Assembly: GCF_013149785.1 (NCBI RefSeq) | Contig: NZ_JABEZU010000001.1 | Span: 434,001 to 498,000 of the forward strand | Length of the DNA: 64,000 bases | From: Isoptericola halotolerans | Lineage (GTDB): Bacteria > Actinomycetota > Actinomycetes > Actinomycetales > Cellulomonadaceae | Direction of reading: 5' to 3' | Part shown: positions 37,162-45,490 of the stretch, one piece after another | Layout of the letters: the number at the start of each line of letters is the position of its first letter | How positions within the stretch are numbered: the stretch's first letter is position 1 | Position numbers and translations under genes: made by a program | Notes under the pieces: generated by a model | Seen by the model: only the letters and a program-made list of their open reading frames with translations | The model's database searches: none | Told to the model about the DNA's origin: nothing

Positions 37162-38755
37162 TGCCCGCCTGCTGCGCGGCCAGGTCCCGGGCCTGCTCGA
37201 TGCCGGAACGTTCGGACAGCGGGATCTCCCGGATGAAGCAGATCGCCACCAGCGCCACCACGGCCAGGGGCACGGCGACGAGGAAGATCCCGGTGATGCC
37301 GTCGGTGTAGGCACCGGCGACGACGTCCACGACGGGCGCGGGCAGCTGCGACATGTCGGGCACGGCTCCGGCGGGACCGCCCACGGCCGAGGCGGGGACG
37401 CCGAGCGCGGCGAGGCCCGAGGCGAGGTCGTCCTTGACGTGGCTCGCCAGGACGGCGCCGAGCACGGAGACGCCGACGGCGCCACCGAGCGAGCGGAAGA
37501 ACGCGACGGTGGCGGTGCCGGCGCCCATCTCGCGCACGTCGAGCGTGTTCTGCGTCGCCAGCACCAGGTTCTGCATGAGTGCGCCGACGGACAGCCCGAG
37601 GCCGAACAAGTACACCGAGACGACGACGAAGCTGGTGTCCGTCCCGATGGTCGACATCCCGAACAGCGACGCCGTCAGCACCGCAGCACCGCCGACCATG
37701 ATCGCCTTGTAGCGCCCGGTGCGGGAGATGATCCGCCCGAGCACGATGCCGCCGAGCATGGTGCCGACCACCATGGGGATGGTGAGCAGGCCGGCCTCGG
37801 TGGGGGTCTTGCCGCGGGCGAGCTGCAGGTACTGCGAGAGGAACACCGCGGTGCCGAACATGGCCACGCCCACGGCCGCGGAGGCGACGATGGACAGGAC
37901 GAACGTGCGGTTGCGGAACAGGTGCAGCGGGATGATCGGCTCGGACACCTTCCGCTCGACCAGCACGGCGACGGCGAGGGAGACGACGGCGCCGCCCACC
38001 ATCGCGCCCGTCTGCCAGGAGGCCCAGGCGAACTGGTCGCCCGCGAAGGTGACCCAGACCAGGAGCAGCGCGACGCCGAGGGCGATGAGCGTGGCCCCGA
38101 GGTAGTCGATGGTGACCTTGCGCCGGCCACGGGCGGGCAGGTGGAGGGTCTTCTGCAGCACGATCAGAGCGGCGACGGCGAAGGGCACACCGACGAAGAA
38201 CGTCCAGCGCCAGCCGAGGAACGAGTCGGTGATGACGCCGCCCATCAGCGGACCGCCGATCTGTGCCACGGCCATGACGCCGCCCATCAGGCCCATGTAC
38301 TTGCCACGCTCGCGGGGGCTGATGATGTCAGACATCAGGACGGTGGCGAGGGACATGAGGCCACCGGCGCCGACACCCTGCAGGGCGCGGAACGTGATGA
38401 GGGTCCCCATGTCCTGGGAGAAGCCGGCGGCCGCGGCGGACACGACGGTGATCACCAGGGCGACCTGGATGAGCACCTTGCGGTTCGTCAGGTCCGCCAG
38501 CTTGCCCCACAGCGGCGTGGACACCGTCATCGTGAGCAGCATGGCCGTGACGACCCAGGTGTAGGAGTGCTGGGAGCCGCCGAGGTCCGCCACGATGCGC
38601 GGCAGCGCCGTCGACGTGATGGTGGTCGCGAGCAGCGACACGAAGACGCCGAGCAGGATCCCGGAGAGCGCCTCGAGCGTCTCGCGCCGGCTCATGGCGG
38701 GGTTCGCGCCGGCGACGGTGTCGACGAGAGGAGCGGGTCGGGTGGTGTCGGTCAT
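37148..38755 (-). CDS. MFS multidrug efflux transporter (DHA2, 14-helix type)
   Basis: A 535-residue proton-coupled drug exporter of the QacA / EmrB-like DHA2 group. Fourteen hydrophobic segments can be traced; motif A appears as GKLADLTNRKVL, and motif C-like GVMAVAQIGGPLMGGVI sits in the fifth helix. ATG 38755 overlaps the stop of the MarR gene upstream by 4 bases, so regulator and pump are one operon. It is likely induced by the compound that releases the MarR repressor. Confidence 0.92.
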   Translation of the reverse strand: MTDTTRPAPLVDTVAGANPAMSRRETLEALSGILLGVFVSLLATTITSTALPRIVADLGGSQHSYTWVVTAMLLTMTVSTPLWGKLADLTNRKVLIQVALVITVVSAAAAGFSQDMGTLITFRALQGVGAGGLMSLATVLMSDIISPRERGKYMGLMGGVMAVAQIGGPLMGGVITDSFLGWRWTFFVGVPFAVAALIVLQKTLHLPARGRRKVTIDYLGATLIALGVALLLVWVTFAGDQFAWASWQTGAMVGGAVVSLAVAVLVERKVSEPIIPLHLFRNRTFVLSIVASAAVGVAMFGTAVFLSQYLQLARGKTPTEAGLLTIPMVVGTMLGGIVLGRIISRTGRYKAIMVGGAAVLTASLFGMSTIGTDTSFVVVSVYLFGLGLSVGALMQNLVLATQNTLDVREMGAGTATVAFFRSLGGAVGVSVLGAVLASHVKDDLASGLAALGVPASAVGGPAGAVPDMSQLPAPVVDVVAGAYTDGITGIFLVAVPLAVVALVAICFIREIPLSERSGIEQARDLAAQQAGTTGR

Positions 38756-39204
38756 CGGGGCGGGGCCTCCTGGGTCATGGTGCTGAGGGCGGCCGCGACG
38801 TTGCGGATCTGGGTGATGGCGTCGGCGAGGCCGGCCGCGGACCAGTCCGCGAAGGCCTCGTCGACCAGCTCGTCGAAGTAGCGGTCGGACTCCGCGGCGA
38901 ACGCGTGCCCGGCGTCGGTGAGCTCGAGCGTCCGGGCGCGACGGTCGGACGGGTCGACCGTGCGACGGAGGAACCCGGCGTCGACCAGCGCACTCACCTG
39001 GCGGCTGGCGACGGAGGCGTCGACACGCAGCACGTCGGCGACCTCGCAGAGCTGGGCAGGGCCTCGCGACCGGAGCATCCGGACGACGCCGAGCCCGGCG
39101 CGGGGCCGGTCGAGGTCTCGCGCGATCCGTGCGGACGCCTCGCGCTGGGCGCGCGCGAGGGACTCCAGCGCGCTCACGAGCGCGGTCGCGGCACCTTCCG
39201 GCAC
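38752..39204 (-). CDS. MarR-family regulator of the efflux operon
   Basis: A 150-residue winged-helix protein starting at GTG 39204, which follows AAAGGAGC. The DNA-binding part is PAQLCEVADVLRVDASVASRQ with the wing VDPSDRRARTLELTDAGH. It is the first gene of a two-gene unit with the pump, so it is autoregulated. An operator-like palindrome (39244-39258) overlaps its promoter. A longer ATG start at 39276 is upstream of the promoter itself and is rejected. Confidence 0.9.
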   Translation of the reverse strand: MPEGAATALVSALESLARAQREASARIARDLDRPRAGLGVVRMLRSRGPAQLCEVADVLRVDASVASRQVSALVDAGFLRRTVDPSDRRARTLELTDAGHAFAAESDRYFDELVDEAFADWSAAGLADAITQIRNVAAALSTMTQEAPPR

Positions 39205-39243
39205 GACAGCTCCTTTCGTTGCTCCGGGAAACAGTAGGATAGA

Positions 39244-39258
39244 TGCTTGCGTCAAGCA
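39244..39258. promoter_or_regulatory. MarR operator and promoter of the efflux operon
   Basis: TGCTTG-CGT-CAAGCA is a perfect palindrome. On the minus strand a -35 TTGCTT overlaps it, with a 17-base spacer to the -10 TACTGT, so a bound MarR dimer would cover the -35. It lies about 40 bases upstream of the MarR start. Confidence 0.6.
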
Positions 39259-39285
39259 AGTATTGCCCCGGAACATTCCCGCACG

Positions 39286-39329
39286 ACGACGGCGGCCTGC
39301 CCCCTCCGCAGGGGGCAGGCCGCCGTCGT
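39286..39329. terminator. 20-bp perfect terminator hairpin after the sugar porter gene
   Basis: A 20-bp perfect stem (39286-39305 / 39310-39329) with loop CCGC lies between the sugar porter gene end and the MarR promoter, both on the minus strand, and so isolates the two units. Confidence 0.85.
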
Positions 39330-39343
39330 GCCGTGGGAGCCGC

Positions 39344-40798
39344 TCAGCCGCGGTGCCGTACCTCCTCGGTCATGTCCTCCAGCTCCTTGCCCTTGGTCTC
39401 GGAGACCTTGAACCAGATGAAGAAGAAGGACAGCGCCGCGAAGAACCCGTACATGCCGTACGGCACCGCCGGGCCGAAGGTCGACAGCATCGGCGGGAAC
39501 GTCAGGGTGATGGTGAAGTTCGCCAGCCAGTTCGCCGCCGCGCCGACCCCGAGCGCCGCGGCCCGGATCCGGTTGGGGAACATCTCGCCGAGCATCACCC
39601 ACATCAGCGGGCCCCACGTGGCCCCGAAGAAGACCACGAAGGCGTTGGCCGCGACCAGCGCGATCGTCGCCCACGGGTCGCCCAGGGAGAGCGTCGACTC
39701 GCCCGCGGCGTCGACCGTCGTCGTGCCCTGGGTGAACGCCGCCGCCATCGTCAGCAGCGACACCGCCATGCCGGCCGACCCGACGAGCAGCATCGGACGG
39801 CGCCCCACCTTGTCGATGAGGGCGATCGCGATGAAGGTCACGGCGATGTTCGTCACCGAGGTGATGGTGGAGACCAGGAACGCCTGGGACTCGTCGAACC
39901 CGACCGCCTGCCACAGCGTGGTCGAGTAGTAGAAGATGATGTTGATCCCGACGAACTGCTGGAAGACCGCCAGCAGGATGCCGACCCAGACGATCGACTT
40001 CAGGCCGAGGAACCCCTGGCCGCGCAGGGACCCCAGCTGCGCGTTCTTCTCGTCGACGGCGATCGAACGCTTGATCTCCTCGATCCGGTCGCCGACGCCC
40101 TCCTCGGGCCCCAGCACCGAGTCCAGCACGCGACGGGCCTCGTCGACGTCGCCCTTCGCGACGAGGTAGCGAGGCGACTCCGGCATCCGCAGCGCCAGCA
40201 GCCCGTAGACGATGGCGGGGACCGCCTCGACCAGGAACATCCAGCGCCAGGCCTCCCACCCCAACCACAGCTCGTTCGCCGCACCACCGGCCGCGTCCGC
40301 CAGGATCTGGTCGCTCAGCAACGCCGAGAAGATGCCCACCGTGATGGCGAGCTGTTGCAGGGAGGCGAGGCTGCCCCGGATTTTCGCCGGGGAGATCTCC
40401 GCGATGTAGGCGGGAGCGATCACCGAGGCGATGCCGATCCCGATACCGCCCAGGAATCGCCACAGCGACAGGTCCAGCGCCGACCAGGCCAGCGCCGACA
40501 TCACCGCGGAGAAGAGGAACAGGCCCGCGCCGAGCACCATCACCTTGACGCGACCGATGCGGTCGGCGAGCCGTCCCGCGCCCCACGCGCCGAGCGCGCA
40601 ACCCAGCAGGGCGACGGCGACCACGAGCCCCGTCACCGTCGAGCTCAGGTCGAACTGGCCCTCGATGGCCGAGACGGCGCCGTTGATCACCGACGAGTCG
40701 AAGCCGAAGAGGAAGCCGCCGACGGCGGCGGCGAACGACAGCGCGATCGCCTTGCGGTGCGCGGAACGCGCCCCCTCGGACTGCGGTGCAGATGACAT
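39344..40798 (-). CDS. Sugar porter family MFS transporter
   Basis: A 484-residue, 12-helix proton-sugar symporter of the XylE/GLUT group. Hallmarks are GFLFGFDSSVING in helix 1, GRLADRIGRVKVM (motif A), PESPRYL at the end of helix 6, the QQFVGINIIFYYSTTLWQ stretch in helix 7 that binds the sugar, DKVGRRPML (second motif A), and the ETKGKELED end. ATG 40798. The substrate is likely a hexose, pentose or inositol; no catabolic neighbour decides. Confidence 0.93.
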   Translation of the reverse strand: MSSAPQSEGARSAHRKAIALSFAAAVGGFLFGFDSSVINGAVSAIEGQFDLSSTVTGLVVAVALLGCALGAWGAGRLADRIGRVKVMVLGAGLFLFSAVMSALAWSALDLSLWRFLGGIGIGIASVIAPAYIAEISPAKIRGSLASLQQLAITVGIFSALLSDQILADAAGGAANELWLGWEAWRWMFLVEAVPAIVYGLLALRMPESPRYLVAKGDVDEARRVLDSVLGPEEGVGDRIEEIKRSIAVDEKNAQLGSLRGQGFLGLKSIVWVGILLAVFQQFVGINIIFYYSTTLWQAVGFDESQAFLVSTITSVTNIAVTFIAIALIDKVGRRPMLLVGSAGMAVSLLTMAAAFTQGTTTVDAAGESTLSLGDPWATIALVAANAFVVFFGATWGPLMWVMLGEMFPNRIRAAALGVGAAANWLANFTITLTFPPMLSTFGPAVPYGMYGFFAALSFFFIWFKVSETKGKELEDMTEEVRHRG

Positions 40799-40908
40799 CG
40801 TGAGAACTCCTCCCGAGCCCCGGGGGCGGGGCCCTCCCTCGGTGATGCTAAGAGCGTCGGCCGCAACGAGCACGGTGAACGCCGCAGCCGACCTGCGAGA
40901 CTGGCCCG

Positions 40909-41541
40909 ATGGACGATCGACCCAGGTTCCGCCGCCCGGCGATGCTCGACCCGCGCGACGCCGACGCGTTGCCCGGTGCGCTCGACCCCGCCCGCCGCGA
41001 CGAGGTCGCCCACACCACCGCCCGCGCGGTCGTGCACCAGGCGCGTGCCGCCGAGGACCCCGAGGTGGTGGCCCGCCTCGTGCGGCTCGTCGAGGACGAG
41101 GGGCTCGACGTCGTCGCCGAGCTCTGGTCCGACGCCGCGCCGGCCACCCTGCCCGGGGCGCTCTGGAGGCTGTACGCCCTGCGGGAGTGGGTGCGCCGGG
41201 ACCCTCGCACCATCGGGCTGCGCTACCGGCTGGGCGTCGACGCCGCGCCCGTCCAGGAGGCCGTGGCCGGGGTGCCTCGCCCGCCCACGCCGTCGGACCT
41301 GCGAGAGCTCGCCGACACGGTGCTGTCCGGGGTGTACTCCGGCGACCTCGCCGTCGCCCTCGAACGGGCGGCGGCCTTCTGTCGGATCCTGGCGACCGGT
41401 GCCGCCTACGACGCCGACGTCCGCGAGGTCGCCGACCCCGACGCCGCGGCCCGGATGACGCGCGGTGCCGCCGACCTGGTGGGGACCGCCCTCGAGCTCG
41501 AGCACGCGGCGGCGCTCTGGCGTGCGGGTTCGCTCGACTGA
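40909..41541 (+). CDS. Conserved actinobacterial protein of unknown function
   Basis: A 210-residue soluble, alpha-helical protein without membrane segments or obvious motif. It begins MDDRPRFRRPAMLDPRDADAL and is rich in Ala, Arg and Asp, with two similar helical segments (LVRLVEDEGLDVVAELWSDA and LALERAAAFCRILATG-type regions). I recall DNA-binding-type actinobacterial proteins with this look but cannot name a family. It is divergent from the sugar porter with a 110-base gap and lies upstream of the phosphate operon. Confidence 0.6.
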   Translation: MDDRPRFRRPAMLDPRDADALPGALDPARRDEVAHTTARAVVHQARAAEDPEVVARLVRLVEDEGLDVVAELWSDAAPATLPGALWRLYALREWVRRDPRTIGLRYRLGVDAAPVQEAVAGVPRPPTPSDLRELADTVLSGVYSGDLAVALERAAAFCRILATGAAYDADVREVADPDAAARMTRGAADLVGTALELEHAAALWRAGSLD

Positions 41542-41603
41542 CGGTCCCGCCCTTACGATGGACGGGCGGCGTCGGGCCGCGGTAGCCCCGGGCTCCATCT
41601 TGA

Positions 41604-41635
41604 GCCGCTTCGAGCGGCCACGCGCCGAGAGGCGC
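41604..41635 (+). promoter_or_regulatory. Two adjacent hairpins in the leader of the phosphate uptake operon
   Basis: GCCGCT-TCG-AGCGGC (41604-41618) is followed after three bases by GCGCC-GAGA-GGCGC (41622-41635), the second closed by a GNRA tetraloop. They lie about 125-160 bases before the DUF47 start in a 220-base non-coding stretch. They could be a terminator of the upstream gene or a structured leader. Confidence 0.4.
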
Positions 41636-41761
41636 TCCCGGTCCGGCGTCGCACTCTTCTCCCGTCCGGGGTCGAGCCACTCCGCAGACGGATTTAGCCC
41701 GGCCGCGAGGCGGGATCTACTCTGTGACTGACCGAGCGTCCTTCCTCACCGGGAGCCTCAC

Positions 41762-42382
41762 GTGCGCCTGCGCCTCACCCCGCGCGACACCACCTTCTTC
41801 GACCTGCTGGCCGTCCTCGCCGGCCACACCGTCACCGGCGCCACGCTGCTCGCCGAGCTCCTCGGTGCGTCGCGTCCCGAACGCGAGCAGATCGTCGAGC
41901 GGCTCACGGAGGCGGAGCACGAGGCCGACGAGGCGACCCACTCGATCATGCGGCGGCTCAACAAGACGTTCGTCACGCCCTTCGGTCGGGACGAGATCTA
42001 CAGCCTGGCGTCCGCGCTGGACGACTGCATGGACGCCATGGACGAGGCCGGGCAGCTGATCGTGCTGTACAAGATCGACGAGCTGCCGATGGCGGTCTCC
42101 GAGCAGATCCAGGTGCTGCTGCGCTGTGCCGAGCTGACCGCCGACGCGATGCCTCGGCTGCGCAAGCTGGACGAGCTGCCCGAGTACTGGGTGGAGATCA
42201 ACCGGCTGGAGAACCAGGGCGACAGGCTGCACCGCACGCTGCTCGCCCACCTGTTCGACCGGGTGGCCGACCCCATCCTGCTGATCAAGCTCAAGGAGGT
42301 CGTGGACATCCTCGAGGAGGCCACCGACGCCTTCGAGAAGGTGGCGAACCTCGTCGAGACGATCGTCCTCAAGGAGTCGTGA
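41762..42382 (+). CDS. DUF47 / PhoU-like phosphate transport accessory protein
   Basis: A 206-residue helical protein of the DUF47 family (TIGR00153), a PhoU-like fold: FFDLLAVLAGHTVTGATLLA at the start, then REQIVERLTEAEHEADEATHSI with the metal-binding E/D clusters, and FVTPFGRDEIYSLASALDDCMD. It pairs with Pit-type transporters and probably tunes uptake by binding metal-phosphate or the transporter. GTG 41762 follows GGGAG. It overlaps the pit gene by 4 bases. Confidence 0.9.
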   Translation: MRLRLTPRDTTFFDLLAVLAGHTVTGATLLAELLGASRPEREQIVERLTEAEHEADEATHSIMRRLNKTFVTPFGRDEIYSLASALDDCMDAMDEAGQLIVLYKIDELPMAVSEQIQVLLRCAELTADAMPRLRKLDELPEYWVEINRLENQGDRLHRTLLAHLFDRVADPILLIKLKEVVDILEEATDAFEKVANLVETIVLKES

Positions 42383-43389
42383 GCGTGGAGCTCGCACTCG
42401 TCGTCCTGGTCGTCGCCGTGGCACTCGGCTTCGCCTACACGAACGGGTTCCTCGACGCGGCGAACTCGGTGGCGACGTCGATCTCGACGCGGGCGCTCAC
42501 GCCCCGCATCGCCGTCGCGATGGCGGCCGCGATGAACTTCATCGGCGCCCTCCTCGGCACCGCCGTCGCCGAGACGATCGCGACCTCGATCGTGGACCTG
42601 GACGGCGTGACGCCCGTGGACTCGCTCGTCGTCGTGCTGAGCGCCCTGCTCGGCGCGATCGTGTGGAACCTCGTCGCGTGGTGGTTCGGCATGCCGACGT
42701 CGTCGACCCACTCGCTCGTCGGCGGGCTCCTCGGGGCCGGGATCGCCGGTGGCATGACGGTGCACGCCGACGAGATCCTCGACCGGGTCGTGCTGCCCCT
42801 GCTGATCTCGCCCGTCGCCGGTTTCGTCGCGGCGTTCGCGCTCATGGTGGCCCTGCTGTGGATCTTCCGGAACGCGGCGCCGTCGCGCGTGAACCGGCGG
42901 TTCCGGATCGCGCAGACCGCCTCGGCGGCCGCCGTCGCCCTCGGCCACGGGCTGCAGTCGGCCCAGAAGACGATGGGTGTCGTCTGGCTGGCGCTGATGA
43001 CGATCGGCGCGGTGAGCCCGGTCGCCGGGATCCCGCTGTGGGTCAAGCTCGCGGCGGCGACGGCCCTCGCCGCGGGGACCTACGCCGGAGGGTGGCGCAT
43101 CATGCGGACCCTCGGTCGGCGCATCATCGAGATCGACCCGGCGCGCGGGTTCGTCGCCGAGTCCGTCTCGGCGATGGTGCTGTACGTCAGCTCGATCGTG
43201 CTGCACGCCCCGGTGTCCACCACGCACACCATCACGGCGGCGATCGTGGGTGTGGGATCCACCCGGCGGCTCTCCGCGGTCCGCTGGGGAGTGGCCCGGA
43301 CGATCGCCGCCTTCTGGCTGCTGACCGCGCCGACCGCGGCGCTCCTGGCGGCCGGGGCGACCTGGGCGCTGCTCCCGCTCGTCGGCTGA
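42379..43389 (+). CDS. pit: Inorganic phosphate transporter, Pit family
   Basis: A 336-residue low-affinity phosphate-metal symporter with about 10 helices and the two inverted PHO4 signature repeats: GFAYTNGFLDAANSVATSIS near residue 16 and, in the second half, SAPVSTTHTITAAIVGVG-type sequence (LHAPVSTTHTITAAIVG). The GTG at 42379 overlaps the DUF47 stop. The pair imports phosphate, usually as neutral metal phosphate, and complements the PHO-box-controlled nuclease in this window. The frame remains open briefly after the stop in what looks like a gene fragment. Confidence 0.93.
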   Translation: MSVELALVVLVVAVALGFAYTNGFLDAANSVATSISTRALTPRIAVAMAAAMNFIGALLGTAVAETIATSIVDLDGVTPVDSLVVVLSALLGAIVWNLVAWWFGMPTSSTHSLVGGLLGAGIAGGMTVHADEILDRVVLPLLISPVAGFVAAFALMVALLWIFRNAAPSRVNRRFRIAQTASAAAVALGHGLQSAQKTMGVVWLALMTIGAVSPVAGIPLWVKLAAATALAAGTYAGGWRIMRTLGRRIIEIDPARGFVAESVSAMVLYVSSIVLHAPVSTTHTITAAIVGVGSTRRLSAVRWGVARTIAAFWLLTAPTAALLAAGATWALLPLVG

Positions 43390-43557
43390 CGCTCAGGGCC
43401 CGACATCTCGACTCTGGCGGTGCTCTACGAGCACGGCCTGCTCGGTGGGTGGGTGCGCTCCGAGCGTGGTCACGTCCACGTCCGCCAGGATGCCGTCCCG
43501 ACCAACGGCTTCAACGGGCCCGCCGGCTCGAAAGCCCCCACGAAGAGCTGGGCGTAG
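43390..43557 (+). pseudogene. Possible C-terminal gene fragment at the left edge of the TetR-CPBP islet
   Basis: Directly after the pit stop, in the same frame, about 55 codons run to a TAG at 43555-43557 with good codon bias and a protein-like sequence (ISTLAVLYEHGLLGGWVRS, then GHVHVRQDAVP). There is no start codon with a ribosome site and no family match I can name. It may be the remnant of a gene cut by the insertion of the TetR-CPBP module, or chance coding of the trailer. Confidence 0.3.
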
Positions 43558-43645
43558 ATTTCGCCGCCTTCCATTCGAGGCACGTAGTTGCTTCGGCGCG
43601 CTTCGGTTCTCCGCTGAACGGGTCAGTTCGGCGATCTCGCCCAGC

Positions 43646-44278
43646 TCACTCCGTCCTGGCCGAGGTGTTCCCCGCCGTGGTGGTTCCGTCGAACACCCAG
43701 TCGACGGCGATCCGCAGAGTCTCGGCATCGTCGAGAGGGCGGGTCGGTTCGGACGGGAGGGCCTGCGCGATGGAGATGCCGGTGACAACCGTGACGAGGA
43801 AGGTGGCCCGCCGGAGGTTGTCGCCCGGCGGGAGCGCCCCCTCGTCCTCGAGTCGGGTGAGGAGGTGCTCGATCCGACGTGCGATCTCGCGCTCGACCGC
43901 GAGATACTCCTCCCTCGTCTCGGGGGAGAGTGGCGTCTCGACGTAGCGGGTGAAGGTCTGGCGCCAGGCTTCCGCCGCATCGAAGTTGTCGGTGGGCGCG
44001 AGGATCGTGTGCAGGTACGCCATGACGCGGTCGCGCGCCGGGGCCGCGGTCCCGTCGAGGTCGCCCGTGCGCAGCGAGAAGTCGTACACCAGCTTCATCA
44101 CGGCGTTGATGAGTTCCCGCTGTGTCGGGAAATGGTGTCGCAGCGAGCCGACGCTCACGCCCGCCTTCGCCGCGACCGCGCGAACGCTCAGGGAAGCCCC
44201 GGGACCGTCTCCGAGCAATGAGGCCCCTGCCCAGAGGACACGGTCACGACTGTTCAAGCCCTCGGGCATCTCGCTCAT
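43646..44278 (-). CDS. TetR-family transcriptional regulator
   Basis: A 210-residue TetR protein. The helix-turn-helix is LSVRAVAAKAGVSVGSLRHHFPTQRELINAV; the ligand domain that follows has AWRQTFTRYVETPLSPETREEY and a C-terminal VVTGISIAQALPSEP. ATG 44278 (MSEMPEG) is chosen over an ATG six codons upstream. The divergent CPBP gene and two inverted 18-bp operators between them indicate it represses itself and its neighbour. Confidence 0.9.
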   Translation of the reverse strand: MSEMPEGLNSRDRVLWAGASLLGDGPGASLSVRAVAAKAGVSVGSLRHHFPTQRELINAVMKLVYDFSLRTGDLDGTAAPARDRVMAYLHTILAPTDNFDAAEAWRQTFTRYVETPLSPETREEYLAVEREIARRIEHLLTRLEDEGALPPGDNLRRATFLVTVVTGISIAQALPSEPTRPLDDAETLRIAVDWVFDGTTTAGNTSARTE

Positions 44279-44287
44279 GCGGCCCCT

Positions 44288-44305
44288 CCAATACACCGTA
44301 CTAGT
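44288..44305. promoter_or_regulatory. TetR operator, left half of an inverted pair
   Basis: CCAATACACCGTACTAGT, with a TAC-ACC-GTA core. Its mirror image lies at 44330-44347. It sits just upstream of the tetR start. Confidence 0.6.
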
Positions 44306-44329
44306 TTCTGTGGTACGTTCGCTGCTCAG

Positions 44330-44347
44330 ACTAGTACACCGTATTGG
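44330..44347. promoter_or_regulatory. TetR operator, right half of an inverted pair
   Basis: ACTAGTACACCGTATTGG, the reverse of the left element except for the central ACC. It lies about 30 bases before the CPBP start, overlapping the expected promoter. Confidence 0.6.
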
Positions 44348-44375
44348 TTCTTACGCATTCAGGGAGCAGATCGCC

Positions 44376-45296
44376 ATGGAACACCCCACCACGCCCGTCG
44401 AGTACCACCGCGGGCTCGTCAGTGACGAGCGGCGTATCGGCCGCGGCATCCTCGCCATCGCCCTGCTCCTCGGGGGCATGCAGGTCTTCATCCTCGGGCT
44501 CGTCATCGTCGCCGCTCTGATCGATGCGGCGCTCGGAACCGAGGCCCGGTCCGGGTACACCCCCCTCGTCAACGCCGCCGGCGCATTCGCGGTCGCGCTG
44601 CTGATCCCGTGGAGCATGCTGATCCAGCGCTGGCTCTACGGGGTGCGCGGCGGTTCGCTGTCGTCGGTGCTGGGCCACTTCCGCTTCGACCTCTTCGGTC
44701 GCGCCCTCATGATCCTCGTTCCGGTGATCGTCGTGGTCCAGGTCGTCTACTACTGGGCGCCGTTCCCGCAGACGACCTGGGCGTGGCACGACCTCCTCCT
44801 TCTCGTCGCGACGGCTCTCGTCCTGACACCGTTCCAGGCCGCGGGCGAGGAGTACGGCTTCCGCGGACTCATCCTCCGCGTCGTCGGCAGTTGGACGCGC
44901 AACGCCCGGCTCGGACTCGTGCTCGCGATCACCGTCTCGAGTGTGCTCTTCGCGCTGGTCCACTTCTCCACGAGCGGGCTGCTGAACGTCTGGTACCTCG
45001 TCTTCGCGGTCGGCACCGCATGGATCACCTGGCGCACCGGCGGGCTCGAGATCGCCATCGTGCTGCACGCCGTGTTCAACGCGACCCAGTTCGTCATCGA
45101 CGCGGCGCTCCAGATCGATCCGACCGTCGCGACCGACCGCTCCGCCGGAGCGATCGACCTCAGCGTGCTCATCCCCGTGCCGCTCATCATCGGCGCCGTC
45201 ATCGTCGTGGCGATCCGCACACGACGCACGGGGACGGTGCTGACGCCCAGCGCGCGCATGCAAGAGGACGGGGTCTCGGGGCATCGGTGGCCCTAG
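44376..45296 (+). CDS. CPBP-family intramembrane protease, TetR-controlled
   Basis: A 306-residue polytopic membrane protein, starting at ATG 44376 after GGGAG. CPBP motif 1 is EEYGFRG (paired Glu, Arg), motif 2 has a histidine in VLFALVHFSTSGL, and motif 3 is the late HAVFNATQFV. Its homologues cleave membrane peptides or confer bacteriocin immunity. Paired TetR operators upstream suggest induction by an external peptide or drug. It is a separate lineage from the CPBP gene at 15449-16267. Confidence 0.85.
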   Translation: MEHPTTPVEYHRGLVSDERRIGRGILAIALLLGGMQVFILGLVIVAALIDAALGTEARSGYTPLVNAAGAFAVALLIPWSMLIQRWLYGVRGGSLSSVLGHFRFDLFGRALMILVPVIVVVQVVYYWAPFPQTTWAWHDLLLLVATALVLTPFQAAGEEYGFRGLILRVVGSWTRNARLGLVLAITVSSVLFALVHFSTSGLLNVWYLVFAVGTAWITWRTGGLEIAIVLHAVFNATQFVIDAALQIDPTVATDRSAGAIDLSVLIPVPLIIGAVIVVAIRTRRTGTVLTPSARMQEDGVSGHRWP

Positions 45297-45413
45297 GCAA
45301 GTGTCCGGTGAATCGCGGAGCCAGAGCACGGCGGCGTCGTCCTTGACCTGTGCCACGACGAAGGCCACCGGCAGCGAGATGACGGCACCAAGCTGGCCGA
45401 GCCGAAGGGTCAT
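45297..45413 (-). pseudogene. Possible N-terminal gene fragment at the right edge of the TetR-CPBP islet
   Basis: On the minus strand ATG 45413 opens a protein-like sequence (MTLRLGQLGAVISLPVAFVV, then QVKDDAAVLWLRDSP) with good codon bias that stops being sensible at about 45297, where the CPBP gene ends. Ahead of it a 19-codon frame with a stop at 45423-45425 (EPFRGDEGLTGRFFGSGL) looks like the end of another gene. These may be the broken remains of an operon cut by the islet. No family can be named. Confidence 0.3.
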
Positions 45414-45490
45414 CGCAGCAGCCTAGAGGCCGGAGCCGAAGAACCGCCCGGTGAGGCCCTCGTCGCCGCGGAAGGGCTCCACGGGTCAGT

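Noticed and set aside
39205-39276. ATG start of the MarR gene at 39276
   Set aside because: It would place the promoter and operator inside the coding region; GTG 39204 has a good ribosome site (AAAGGAGC).
41542-41761. PHO box upstream of the DUF47-Pit operon
   Set aside because: No GTTCA direct repeats at an 11-base period were found; low-affinity Pit systems are often outside the Pho regulon.
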